In this document: positions 11,921 to 23,921 of the stretch, piece after piece | How the letters are laid out: each line of letters begins with the position of its first letter | How positions within the stretch are numbered: the stretch's first letter is position 1 | Origin: Tachypleus tridentatus | Taxonomy: Eukaryota > Arthropoda > Merostomata > Xiphosura > Limulidae | NCBI RefSeq assembly: GCF_004210375.1 | Contig: NC_134831.1 | Location: forward strand, 44,178,035 to 44,242,034 | DNA length: 64,000 nt | Reading direction: 5' to 3' | The notes under the pieces: generated by a model | What the model was told of the DNA's origin: nothing | The model's database searches: none | What the model saw: only the letters and a program-made list of their open reading frames with translations | Program-made: the position numbers and the translations under genes

Positions 11921-12484
11921 TTAATGTTAATGATAAGTCATTGAAGGACTTTAAATAATTGTGAGGATATTACAGTGAAATGACGTGATCCACATAATTA
12001 TTTTGTATTTATTTGTTTTAGCTCATAGATATACGACGCGATTCAATCTGTCTACCGCAGGAAAAAAAAATCGGAACTTTAGCATTGCAAGTCAGTATAC
12101 ATATCGCTAAATCATGAAAAGGGAAAAGTATCTAATTTAAATTGGTAGGGGAAACATAATACTTAATTTATAGGTAAGGACAATATGAAATTTAAAAGAA
12201 TTTCTTTGCTAATCAATAAACTTGAATATTATTTAAAAATGAATCAGTTTGGGGGAAAACAAAACAAACGACTTCTTGGGTTTCACAGCAGAGAATGACA
12301 CGCAACATTAGAAACTCAAATGTGTTAATTAGCTTTATCTCTTGTACCATGTTTATGCCTATTTAGGTCCACTTGTTAAATGACACAAGTCATAATTATA
12401 AAGGTAAAATCAATATAACCCAAATGCATACATTAACATGATTTTACAGTTCACCATGTATTAAAACGAAATGTTATTGATTCA

Positions 12485-12770
12485 AATATTTATGCAAATT
12501 TCTTCGAAATCGATATGGAAAACAACGTTTCTAGAATAATGTCACTGTGGGCTACAACGTTTGTATTGGCACATTTTACCTCTTTCTTATGATTTCAGAG
12601 GTGGCCTCGACACTGATTTGACCTTTATAAGATGATATAATTTTGGGTATCAATTTACCGTCAATATATCTAATCAACATATATTAGCATATATTCAATA
12701 TCCCACACCTATTGCATAACAATAGGGGATAAAATCACATATTCTGACTCAAAAGGTATACACATATACA
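12485..12770. repeat. unclassified dispersed repeat, copy 1
   Basis: GGGCTACAACGTTTGTATTGG, CATTTTACCTC, GATTTCAGAGG and a CATATATTCAATATCCCACACC stretch are matched in the same order at 29838-30110. The two copies are diverged and the family is unknown. Confidence 0.45.
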
Positions 12771-13510
12771 CTAATCAGTATTCCTTAGAAATGATACAGT
12801 TTGTTATTTCTATTTGTGTTAAATAAACGAACTGTTGGGATAATACGCTACTCCCAGTACTTTTTGAAATCACAGGATCAGTCTGTATGAGGACTGTAAA
12901 AATGGCAAGTTAGCTTATTGTTAGTTCTCTCTTCAACAGTTCTAAATTCTGAAATTATTTATCCTTTCTCAGACATTCACTTTAGTACCACATCAATTCG
13001 ATATCTATTTTCGCTTTTTCAGCGTTCTTTTAGTAGACAACTTGGTATCAGTCAGTTTAAGATACTTCACTCTTTGTTCTTCCTTAAACCTGTTGTAATT
13101 CACTAATCATAGTTTTGACACAAAGTTTAATAGTTGACGAGTTGTGACAAATGATCACTTTTTAGTTTTCTATTCAATAGCTGATTGATTATTGGTTAAT
13201 TGAAGACGTATTTTCAGTTGATAATCTTCCTTCCCTCCCTTGCTTTAACATCAGTCTACTCGAGACCCGTTTTAATATTATTAGTATTACAGTTAATAAA
13301 GATTTAGTGTTGGAAATTTCTACAAGTATCATACAGTGAAATATCCGTTGGGTATTAAAATGGAATAATACATTAACAACTATATATAATTGATTAAAAT
13401 AGTTAAAAGTATTTCAAAATCTTAAGAAATTGGCCTGTATTTTCAGAAAGAAAATTTGAAAAAAAATCAGTTTCAAGAATGACATAAGAAGAATTAAAAT
13501 TACCAAAGTA

Positions 13511-13595
13511 AAACCTGGTCTAACTTTGAAACATCAAATAAAACCTGGTCTAACTTTGAAACATCAAATAAAACCAGGTCTAAAGTTGATTTATT
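13511..13595. repeat. 30-bp tandem repeat, about 2.7 units
   Basis: The unit AAACCTGGTCTAACTTTGAA plus ACATCAAATA occurs at 13511-13540 and 13541-13570 with no change, then a third unit starts with CCAGG in place of CCTGG and decays. Identity of the first two units implies a recent event. Confidence 0.85.
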
Positions 13596-13679
13596 TGATT
13601 TGGTCTAGATCGGAACTTTACCAGTGAAAGTGGGTTTTCTTGGGATACTTCAATTTTCCCCACATCAAATTCTTGGTAT

Positions 13680-14880
13680 AGTATTTACAGACCTTCCGTC
13701 GCCCTGAAGAACCATTTATTCGAGATCTGCCACTTATCAGGAATCAGAGATATCACACACCAGATTTGTACCATCACTACTCAAGTTTCAACCACGCCCA
13801 CGCCTGATCTTCTACTGGAGCTAAGGGGAACAAAACTTTTACCGACCACCCTTGGTTATCTTACAAAAAACCTTAAACCAAAATAACTAGCAGTATTCTG
13901 GACAATGTTATAAGGTTCCTTGCTTAGGCTCACAGCCATAAAGATGTCTTTTTCCACGATCCGATACTAAAGGTTAGTTTTCCCATGGGAACACTACCCA
14001 GACAAACTTTATCGAAGGTTTTGCTCGTGATCATTGAACAGATTACTAAGGGCTTTTCCGTCAACCGAATGAATGTCTTACTGCAAAAATACAAGGGGCG
14101 GAACATTTATTTAGCCCCTTTCCCCCAAACATTCCACATACTTTCTGTTCTTCATGGAACTCAAGCCTTCTACTTATAAACATCTTTAATCTAATACACA
14201 ACTTACCTATGCATTCCGTAGTAGTGTTGACCAATCAATTTCTTTTGTTTTACATCTACAAACTGCATTCGGCAGTTCATTTCATAAACCCCAGAACCAC
14301 CGACCAGCTACGTCAAAATAGTAAACAGATTCTCAATCCACAGCCAAATGCATTTTTGCATGTGGTGTATCTTCTACTTTTACCAATTTTCACCAGAAAT
14401 ATCAAAATGACGCCCTCAACCTTTTACAGTTTCCAGCCAGTCCTCCAAAGCATCCAATACACCACCAAACCAACAAAAACAAGTTTAGAAACATTCTTCG
14501 CCGCAGATCAAACCACTGTTGCCACAAAAACACCCACAACCAGAAGCAAATTCCAAACTCATGTTTACGTAAACTAGACAAATAAAGAAGCTACCTACGC
14601 CAACAGGCAAATTTACACAGACCTTACATGCAGAGAATGATACAATAATTCCTTCTAAACGAACACCTTGAAACCTAGATACACATCTTCAAGACAGCCA
14701 GAATAAACCAGACAGACAAAGAACCTGCGACGACTTTTTCAGATTCCTCCACTTAACATCGAGACAGTCTCACTCACCCTACAGTTACAGGACTGATGCT
14801 GTGTTCGACAGAATGATCCAGTACTGCCCCATGTTCTCAAGACTTTTACTCTGACGTTTTTTAATTCAGAAATTAAACTT
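13680..14880 (+). other. unidentified region with two open frames (64 and 122 codons)
   Basis: The frames at 13985-14179 and 14209-14577 are longer than most here, and the second is rich in Thr, Ser, Pro and Gln (for example AADQTTVATKTPTTRSKFQT). This composition would suit a retroelement gag remnant, but no zinc knuckle, RT or other motif is visible. A SINE follows at 15004. I do not recognise it as a gene. Confidence 0.2.
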
Positions 14881-15003
14881 TGCTTTGTTTAAACTTGATT
14901 CTTTTTTACGAATTTTTGATAATTTTACTTAGCCAAGTAAAACGCCAAACAACCAACCAATCAACTGACGCAGAAAAACCAGTTTTCAAAGAAAACTACC
15001 ACG

Positions 15004-15275
15004 GCGGCCCGGCATGGCCAAGCGTGTTAAAGCGTTTAACTCGTAATCTGAGGGTCGCGGGTTCGCATCCCCGTCGCGCCAAACATGCTCGCCCTTTCAG
15101 CCGTGGGGGCGTTATAATGTCACGATCAATCCCACTATTCGTTGCTAAATTAGTAGCCCAACAGTTGGCGGTGGGTGGTGATGACTAGCTGCCTTCCCTC
15201 TAGTCTTACACTGCTAAATTAGGAGCAGCTAGCACAGATAGCCCTCGAGTAGCTTTGTGCGAAATTCACAAACAC
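15004..15275 (+). repeat. SINE family 1, best preserved copy
   Basis: The head GGCCCGGCATGGCC, the anticodon arm AACTCGTAATCTGAGG and the T-arm GGGTTCGCATCCCCGTCGCG are nearly intact. The anticodon loop CTCGTAA would read CGT, i.e. a tRNA-Thr origin. The body runs through GCCGTGGGGGCGTTATAATG and CTTCCCTCTAGTCTTACACT to an A/C-rich tail. Confidence 0.9.
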
Positions 15276-15764
15276 AAACAGACAAACACGAGACGTTTCT
15301 AGACTTATCATTAACTTCCCATCAACCAAACCTTTTGAAAATGGTCTATGATACATTATGTATAATAACTTTATTTCAGCTTCCACCAGGTATGGTCGGT
15401 GTATTTTTGTCAGTGCCCTATGATCCCAACCCTCTTTTCTCTCAGATGATTGCAAAATTTACTGAATTAAAGTATTTATAAAGTCTTTAATTATGATAAG
15501 AAAATTATCTCCATTTTATTGAACTTTAATCTATACTTTACAATTAAAACTGCAATTGCTGACTTATTACTAGTGTTTCAGTCGTTATAAAAAAATTGGC
15601 ACTCTTGTCACAGCCGAAATCCTGAAATTTCTCCTCCCCGCTGTGCTGCTTGCTTTACTCACAGCTTTCCTTGATGTCTCTAGGCTGCCTCATAAATAAT
15701 CCTCACTTGACATAACAGTCATGCCTGTTAATCATTTAACCGCATGCTAATAACAAAAAACGAA

Positions 15765-16260
15765 TTAGAAAAATATGTGGTTGTCATAGCTCCAACATGA
15801 AAGTACCTAAATACCTGAAATTGTAAACACATGCTAATTGGATCTTGAAAGTGTGCACCTGGGTATTATTACTTAATCTGGTGTGCGCATGCGCATCTGT
15901 TTAATGAGGCAAGCTTGCGAAAAAACACAGAAATGAAATACGACTGCCATAGCTTCACGGAGAAAGAACCTACATACGCGAAATTTTCCAACTTTACTAC
16001 GTAGATCCTGATGGAATAAATCTGTATATTATTTATCTATTTGTTACAAATAAAAATAACAAAACTCCCATATCGTATGTTTGGAGACCTAAATAAGGCA
16101 AGATTGTCAAAAAAACATAAAAAATGCTACCACCATAGCTTCAAGAGGAAAGAACCCAGAAACGTGAAATGTTCCATCTATGCTATGCGCATCCTGAGGA
16201 GTTGCATCTGTATATTATTATTTATCCAAGAGCGTTAGCCCATGTGCATCTTTTCAATGA
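15765..16260. repeat. diverged tandem repeat, three units of about 150-180 bp
   Basis: Each unit carries a block of the form GTC/CCATAGCTNCAA/C..GAAAG(T/A)ACCTA..ACCTGAAATT(at 15785) / GCCATAGCTTCACGGAGAAA (15949) / ACCATAGCTTCAAGAGGAAA (16132), then GATCNTGA.G and a (C/T)TG.GTATTATT stretch. Unit borders carry GCATCTGTTTAATGAGGCAAG-like strings (15894, 16240). Nothing suggests coding use. Confidence 0.55.
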
Positions 16261-16928
16261 AGAACTCCAGCTTAATTCCACATAGAATAAAATGTTTTCC
16301 ATGATTTATTAATTTGATTGGTTTGTTGAACTATGTATGCTAATATTAGTTTTCATACGATTACTTGTTTACAGTATTGAACCTTTGGTTTTGTTTTAGA
16401 CGTGCTCCGTCACGGTACTTTTCAAAGCTAGGATCAATAGATCCTTGTGTGTTAAATTTTGCTATGGGGAAACGGATATGCCCCAAGGAAATCCACCTTC
16501 ATTGATAGAACGTCGAATATTCTACCCGATGGCAGATATGATTAGATATTTTCATTAAAAGCATATATTATATTTAAGGGCGAGAATAGTGTTGGAAATT
16601 TATTGGCTAGTGTGACCGATGTATTGCTTTTTTTCAGCCACTTGCATACTTCCAGAGGTGCAAAATCAACAGTATGAGGATTACGATGTAGGCATTATAC
16701 ATTCAGAACTACAGGTTCCACACTGAAACCGTAAAAAAAAACTGCAAACAAACAAACAAAATACTGACAGTTGTTTTTTGTTTAAATTCTCCATCCCCTG
16801 AGGAAATAGATAACCAAGGGTGCTCAGAAAGATACTTTCTCTTCGCCCCACTTGTACTGATTGTATAAGTAGACTTGTGCATGAGCTGAAAACAGTCTTT
16901 GTATATAGTAAACAAAACATTGTAAATA

Positions 16929-16936
16929 TTTTAAAG
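16929..16936. repeat. left target-site duplication of the hAT element
   Basis: TTTTAAAG lies directly outside the left terminal inverted repeat and is repeated exactly at 19973-19980. Eight base pairs is the diagnostic length for hAT insertions. Confidence 0.9.
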
Positions 16937-17098
16937 CAGGGGTGTGCAACATTTTTCGTCGGTGGGCCATATAACCAACTTCATCAATCAAGCGGGGCCA
17001 CTTAAAAAACAAGCTTATTCGTGTACATGCACAATAAATTTAAAAAAATTCTTAAAATGCAAGCAATAATATTTTATATTTTTGCATGAGTGATCATT

Positions 17099-18886
17099 TT
17101 AGTGCGACACTTGAAATTTAGAGTCCTTGCAGAGCTTGTCAATATCAGCTTTGACAGAAGTGGTTGCCACTCTTAACTGACTGGTCAAATGTTCATCAGT
17201 CAGCTGACTTCTACATTTGGTTTTGATGAGCTTCATTTTGGAGAAAAATTGCTCACAGCAGTAGGTGCTACCAAAAAGGGAGGCAATTCTTTGTGCATGA
17301 CGGGACAAATTGGGAAACTTTTCACGTACACAGAGTTTGTAAAAGTCTAGCAAACTGTTTTCAGAGAATTTCCTTTTAGTGTCCATGTCAGCCTGCAGTT
17401 CAATGAGTTCCATTTGGCAATCATCAGGACTGTCTTCCACTGCCAAATCAAAGGTTGAGCGAACAATTTCAATCTAATTTCAGTTTGTCTGAGATCTGGA
17501 AATCTGTTTGCAAACTCATCACGCAGCTTTTGTACACTGGTTCCATATTTGGTGCAATCCAGATTAGGAAATTCCAGTTTCCTGGTTGCAAGACATGTAA
17601 AATGGGTCAATATGGCTCTTCTCAACTGAACCTGGAAAAGTTCCAATTTCTTCTCAAAAGCACAAATATGCTCAAACAACTTATTCACAAGTTGACTTTT
17701 CCCTTGTAGTTTTAAGTTTAAATCAGACAGATGTTGTGTAATGTCTGTGAGGAATGCTAAGTCATTCAGCCAGTTCTCATTGCTCAAGAAGTCCACATTC
17801 TGACGTTTGCTCTCCATGAAGAACTTAATCTCCTCTCGCAGATTCCAGAATCTCTTCAAAGTAGCAGCTCTACTAAGCCAACATACAGCAGAGAAGTACA
17901 AAACATCTGAATACTCACTGTCCAGGTCATCTAAAAAAGTTTTAAATTGTCGATGATTTAATCCTCGTGTTCGATTATAATTTACGCATTGGACGACATT
18001 TTTCATGACTTCTGCAAAATCCAGAACTTTGGTGCACAAGCTCTCTTGGTGAATAATGCAATGGCTTACAACTACGTCTTGTGCTCCAATTGCAGTTAGA
18101 AATTTCTTGGTGAATCCATTTGTCCTACCTGTCATGGAAGGAGCACCATCTGTTGTAACACCACATAATTTATAAGGATTCAGTTCAAACTTTTCTACAA
18201 CCTTAAGCACTTGTTCACAAATATCCTGTCCTGTGGTTGTGGAGGAAAGGCTTGCCATATCTAAAAACTCTTCGAAAACATCAAAGCCTGCAGTAACAGC
18301 TCTGATGAAAATGACAAGTTGGGATGTGTCATTGATATCAGTGCTTTCATCAAAGCCAGACTGAAAGCTTCACACGAATTCAATCTCTCTTTCAAAGTTT
18401 CTTTGATGTCCTCTGAAAGATCTTTTGTCCTGCGTGAGACAGTAAAGCGGGAAAGGCTAGTTTGCTCCACCAAAATTTTTTCTCTGGACATGCATATTCT
18501 GTGAATATTGTTAAACAATTTTAATAAATTCTCCATCACTGAAAGGCTTTCCCTTTTCTGCCATACATTCACAAAGCTTAAAACTCAGTTTTGTCACCAG
18601 TTCTGAATTTTTCTTGAAAGTGGTAAAACACCTTGTTGCTTTTCAATGGATGTTTTAAATGTTCAATTTTGTCCTTTCGTGCCTGACCAACAATTTCATC
18701 AAACTGGGAGGAGTGCTTAGTTGCGTAATGTCGCTTAATATTGTACTCTTTCATGACTGCAATTGTAGTTTGACAGACGAGGCAGACAACACCTTGATTA
18801 TGTGGGACAACAAGATATTTTGTGCACCATTCACTGTTGAATAACCTTCCCTCATCATCAATTTTTCGTTTCTTAACTGCTGACAT
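17099..18886 (-). pseudogene. hAT transposase (BED finger, GTF2IRD2/Charlie-like), frameshifted
   Basis: Four overlapping frames follow one another on the minus strand. The first (18886-18578) holds a BED-type finger, CLVCQTTIAVMKEYNIKRHY..H, giving C-x2-C..H-x4-H. The second (to about 18350) continues through ETLKERLNSCEAFSLAL and shifts near FDESTDINDTSQLV, the acidic block of the RNase-H-like fold. The third (18258-17347) includes GVTTDGAPSMTGRTNGF, VVSHCIIHQESLCTKVLDF and VCWLSRAATLKRFWNLREE. The last (17446-17099) is the C-terminal dimerisation region, NLSRHAQRIASLFGSTYCCE and FSKMKLIKTKCRSQLT, ending at a stop. At least three frameshifts make it inactive. GTF2IRD2-like and zinc finger BED host proteins derive from the same family. 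Confidence 0.9.
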
Positions 18887-19057
18887 TTTACTAGCCCTGA
18901 AATCAAAACAAAAATTATTCTCACGAAAATAGCAAAGTAGAAAAAAACATAGAATTTATTTACACATGGAACCTCTTATGGACAGAAACACATGTTTCTA
19001 AATTGGCATCCCGTTCATAGCCTTCCGGTACTTAAATTAATTGAGAATAGCAAAATA

Positions 19058-19495
19058 CAGTGTGACCTCGCCTATTCGCGGTTCGCCATTCGCGGCCCCG
19101 CATATTCGCGGGTTATGCGCGAACTGCGTTTTTGTAGGTCACAGAGACTGAAAGGGCTTTTCGAGGAGATTTCTGTTGTATTTACTCAATCAAGCCGTTT
19201 TTATCAATTGTCGTCTTCACCAAACAAGATTGGACTGCTATTGGCTGACTGCCTCAGCTTCCCCAACAACGCAAACGGCAAAGCACAGCCCGGTAACGCA
19301 CAGTACAATTTAGTGAAATACATAACAGTATGCAATATTGCTACATTATTACTGCATCAATGAGTATAAGTATCATTAGTGTTTGGGAAGCATTTCATAT
19401 AGTATATAATCGCATACATATACGTTTTAAAACTGCGTCCAATATTCGCGGTTTTTCGCTATTCGCGGGAGGGTAAAGAACGTAACGTCACACTG
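19058..19495. mobile_element. Tigger/pogo-like MITE nested in the hAT element
   Basis: The inverted ends CAGTGTGACCTCGCC and, reading in from the right, CAGTGTGACGTTACG are flanked by TA on each side (19056-57 and 19496-97), as expected for Tc1/mariner-superfamily insertion. Both arms carry repeated ATTCGCGG strings (CCTATTCGCGGTTCGCC, GCTATTCGCGGGAGGG). No transposase is present, so it is non-autonomous. It lies in the 5' non-coding part of the hAT element. Confidence 0.8.
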
Positions 19496-19972
19496 TACAT
19501 AGAATCAGATGCATCTGAAAGCAAAAATTTTAATAAATTCAGTAAAGTCACAACAATATGCTAAATAATAATCAATTTACCTTCAATCTCTTGTAGTAAC
19601 TGTAAAAGGTAATAAAATTTTCACCAATAATGAATGACGGACAGCAGAGGTTAGGGAAAATTGTCGCCAGCGGGCGAAGGCGAGGTTCAGGACATGACGT
19701 TGAGTCGTAGACAATAGTGCTAGTGCACGTCACCTATTCATGCCCTAAGGAGGCCGACCAATCGAATTCGGCCTGCTCTTCTCTAGCAAAGATAATTTTA
19801 GAAGTTTGTCGAGTCGAAGCCTGGGAATCCGGTAGGATCGATGCTTTTAAAAATATTCCATTTGCGTTGGATTACAGATCAGGCCACATGGTTAGATTAC
19901 AACAACTAGGGCCACACTAAATGGCTTGGCGGGCCGGGTTGTGGCCCGCGGGCCGCCTGTTGCACACCCCTG

Positions 19973-19980
19973 TTTTAAAG
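19973..19980. repeat. right target-site duplication of the hAT element
   Basis: Exact match to TTTTAAAG at 16929-16936. Confidence 0.9.
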
Positions 19981-21960
19981 GGATTATTATTGGACATACA
20001 TAACTGTTTGTTTACTTTTAATGTAGCAATTTTATTCAGTTTAGGTAGCATGAGATTTAAATTTAGTTATTTTAAAAGCAATAGTTTACCGCAATTTTAT
20101 TTACATAACTTATTATGAATCATACATTGTGCAGTTCAATTTTTGTGAATTTGTGATTGTTATATTATTTTGCTAGAACCTTCCGAATTTTATTGTTTTA
20201 ATTGAGTATTATTGCATAATAATATCTATTAGTGTGTGAAATGTTCTAGACCTTTGTTGAACCATAAATATGCATCAAACATTTAGTTCCAAAGCTAGCT
20301 ATACTGTATAATTGTAACTTTAGCAAGAAAGAGCAATAGTAGAGATTTTTAATTTAAAATTATCACAGGTTACATTACAATAACAAAATAGAAAATAAAT
20401 TGACTTTGTCAATTGTGTTCAATTGCAATTGAACCAGCTAATGTAGACTTAGACAAAAGCATTGTTCAAACTTCTAAATACAGTGTTAATGAACTCTTAT
20501 AATGTTGATTTTAAAGTCAGATTATCATAAACTGTATTGTAATAATGAGCAGAGAAGAATAATTCCTCCAGTAAATTGTGTACTAAAGTAATTGAACCAG
20601 TTTGTGTGAACTTTGACGAAAAATATACAATTACTTAAAGTTTTAGATACAACTGTAAAAATCTATATTGTAAAACGAATATTTGAATACATTTGACTTC
20701 TTGTTTTAATATCTTATTTCAAAACAAGTTTGTTTATTGCTGAAATTCATCACCAACAGGCCACTGACATCTACTTTAAAGAACCTGGCCCATACGTAAA
20801 ACCTGATAGTTTGAGCTATTATATAGGTCTGCTAAATAACTGCGAGCTCACTTAAGATATAAACTACACAGTGTTACTAAAACTCTTACTTAATGGGGTC
20901 GATGTTAAACAGAATAAAAAATACATACTAACTTCATCCGTGGTTAAATTAAAGTTTGAAAAAGTAGGAACTTCCTTCTGTGATCCACTTTGTTATAGCA
21001 GCTTGGTACATCAGAAGATATATCCAAATATAAAATGGTGCAATTACATACATTAGTCATTCACATGCATTACCATACATGCATCAGAATTAGAATAAAA
21101 GACTAAATAATTAGGTTATTTTAGAAAATACCTGGAATGCTAGTAGCTTAAATCCATAAGGCATGGAATGTCACCCCTTTCAATTTAACTCCATATTTAT
21201 GATAAGTATAAAATACAAAATGTGTATGTGTACTTACAATTACTGTTATAAAGCCATATTTGCTGCACGTTCTCTCAAGACTATGATCTTCTACCAGCCT
21301 TACTTTAACTATAGTTTAAGCCATGCCTCTAAATTCAACATCTTAGTTTCAAAGAAACTTCAATTAATGATGTGTAATACCATGACTGTCATTCTCATTA
21401 CACATAGGTGTGACCATAACCTCTAGATATCACCTTAACTTCCAAATGATAAAACTAAATTCAACATTTCTACACAATATCACATTAACCAATGTTTTCC
21501 GTGGATCACAACAGGCATTATCCACATCAAGAATAACAATGAAGCCAAGGAATATGAAAAAAAATCAACTTAATAACCTTCTCAACCACAGGTTATGTGA
21601 AACCTACTCATATGAAGAATAACTAATGAATTCAGAATAAATAACACTTCAGAAAAGTTAGAAATGCAACAAATTCAACTTCCACACTCTCCTTCACTCC
21701 CTACATCAGGCTTGTCTCAATCCAAATAGCAATTTTAAATGTACAACAAATAAACTTTAAAACCACACTAGTAAATAATTAACTCTTTCTGGTTTCCAAA
21801 ACCATTTACAAATCATATAGCCATTATAACACTTAAATAAGGATACAAGACTACTATACAAATACCCCCAAATTTCACTCTTGTAAAAGGACAAGTATCA
21901 AGATCTACTCAGCCTTAAAAGATCCGAGTTGACACCACATACTTTTAGGTGTAAATTTTT
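19981..21960. other. no gene seen
   Basis: AT-rich DNA between the hAT element and the 3' end of the LINE. Frames of 60-90 codons occur but show no domain, signal or splice pattern. Confidence 0.5.
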
Positions 21961-22216
21961 CATTGCATTTCTTCAGTGGCATAACAAGGAACCATGTTAA
22001 AACAAAAAGTCTAATTTTGAATTCAAAACTTAAATAGCTTCAAAAAGGCCAATGGCCCTTAAAAACAAAAATCGTTTGTAAGGTGAACAGTATTACCATC
22101 GCTAATGACACTGCCCATCATCAGAGGTAAACTTTGGGACAAAACATATCTAAAATGGTGCTGTTGTTAAGAGTCGTAACAACGGCATGACAATAACATG
22201 TGGACTATTGCATCCT

Positions 22217-22446
22217 GAGTGTCACACAGACCACACACTGATGCATTAGTGCCAGATAAAAGAAACTGATGACATAAAAAAACTGTGACCAATGCAAAGT
22301 TTAGTTAGGACAACTTTGGCCATCTTGTTTACATAAGAATCAGAAAGAACTTGTCCTAACTAAACTTTGCATTGGTCACAGTTTTTTATGTCATCAGTTT
22401 CTTTTATCTGGCACTAATGCATCAGTGTGTGGTCTGTGTGACACTC
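22217..22446. repeat. near-perfect 97-bp inverted repeat within LINE copy 1
   Basis: The left arm 22217-22313 and right arm 22351-22446 are reverse complements over 96-97 bases with one single-base length difference in an A/T run (seven versus six). The spacer is 37 bp. In LINE copy 2 the homologous region (about 48160-48270) has only one arm followed by different sequence, so the second arm is a local inverted duplication that replaced LINE sequence. Confidence 0.9.
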
Positions 22447-23642
22447 AATACACTTCAATACATGGACTATGGAACAGGTGCAGCAGTGATAGTGCCCCAT
22501 CAGACATATTTAGCTGCAGTGTCAGCGAGCTCGTTCCCGCGAATATGTGGCCTGGTATCCAGAAAAACTGGATAGGAGTAGATGTTAGGAAGAAATGGAT
22601 CAGTCAGTTTTGAATATTAGCAAAAACAAGGTAAGAACTAACGTGAAGCGATTCCAGGGCCAGTAGAGAATTAAGTGAGTCAGTATAAATAGTGCAATTG
22701 GAAGTACTGCTTAACTTCTATGTGTTCCAGGCAAGAGAAATTGCATACTGTTCAGCAGTGAACACAGAAACTGTAGAGAGATCTTTGTGCAACCACCAAA
22801 CCATGACAGAGCCCACAGAGTCATTTGACTTTGAACCATCCATATAAATGGGAATGAAAAGATGGTTCAAAAGATGTTCAGCAAATAAACGGTACTTTCA
22901 ATCGGGAGTATCTGCTTTTCTCAGATAACTCAAGAAAAGATCACATCTAGGGACTATAATAAGCCCTGATGGGATGGGCTAATCAGTAGATACAGCAATG
23001 TCATCCAAGGACAGACCCAATTCATTCAACTGCACCTGGATACGAAGGCCAAAAGGATCAATAGCAGATCATCTGTTCTAAAAAAGCATGGCCCACTGAG
23101 GAAGGAAAACACAACCCCAAGTGGGATGCTGTGGTAAGAATCGTTGTTTTGAAGCATACAGTAAAGACAGTTGAAAATGGCAAAAGTGTAGAAGAGGATC
23201 ATGAGACTCTGTGTACAAACTCTGGACTAGGGAAGTGCAGAAAGCCCTGGTGCAGAGCCGAAAGTCCCTGATGATGAATGGGGTCCAGCAACTTCAAGGC
23301 TGAGGTCCTGACAGAGCCATAGACCAAAGGCCAATAGTCCAGTTTTAGTTGAATAGGAGTACAATATATCTTTAGCATAGAACATCAAGCAGCTACGAGT
23401 CAAATGTACAAGAGCATTAAACATCCTCTATGTTCTCTCTTCCACCACTTGGAGAGCAGATTGCTCAATATATGCCCCAAGAACTTTGCCTCAGATATCA
23501 CGGAGTTCAGAATTGGAGTGAATACTACATTGGCGACAAAAGTGCATGCAAATGGTTTGAGAGAGATAGAAGTTAAAACCATTTGCTGTGATCCACTTCA
23601 GTAAATGATTGAGGGCAGTATGTAGCTGCTGCACAATAAACC

Positions 23643-23921
23643 TCATGTTTGACGACTGACATGAGACGTGGAGGTCGTTGAAATTGAGCTCACTTGTAAC
23701 TGTAAGGGGAGTTGTCCAGTGATGGCATTAATCTTTTTAATGAAAAGTATAACACTCAAAACACAGCTCTGAGGGACTCCAAGTTCCAGTGGAAAAGAAC
23801 AGGAAAGTGTTGAGCCCACATAAACTTGTAATTTGACCATTAAAAAATGTTTAATAAAAATTGGAAAATGGCCATGCAACCCATATAAGTGGAAGTCTTT
23901 TAAAATACCATACCTCCACAT
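23643..23921 (-). pseudogene. reverse transcriptase palm region of LINE copy 1
   Basis: The frame reads YGILKDFHLYGLHGHFPIFI, then VYVGSTLSCSFPLELGVPQS and CVLSVILFIKKINAITGQLP, which is the RT segment around the GVPQG..LSP motif (here GVPQSCVLS). The following YxDD block is not in this frame. It is truncated by decay. Confidence 0.75.

Larger units (their letters stand above)
16937..19972 (-). mobile_element. hAT-superfamily DNA transposon (degraded transposase, nested MITE)
   Basis: The element is 3036 bp and is bounded by inverted ends CAGGGGTGTGCAAC (16937-16950) and GTTGCACACCCCTG (19959-19972), flanked by the perfect 8-bp duplication TTTTAAAG. Subterminal sequence near both ends contains GGGCCA / TGGCCC-type motifs (GGTGGGCCAT, GTTGTGGCCCGCG). 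It encodes a hAT transposase on the minus strand and contains an unrelated TA-flanked 438-bp insert at 19058-19495. Without the insert and its TA the element is about 2.6 kb. Ends and flanks are intact, but the transposase reading frame is broken. Confidence 0.93.

Noticed and set aside
14209-14577. 122-codon plus-strand frame as a real gene
   Set aside because: Only composition (Thr/Pro/Ser) is notable; no motif or neighbouring exon supports it. Kept only as an unidentified region.
15004-15085. Possible functional tRNA gene
   Set aside because: The tRNA-like head is followed by the SINE body shared by many copies, and the acceptor stem does not close.
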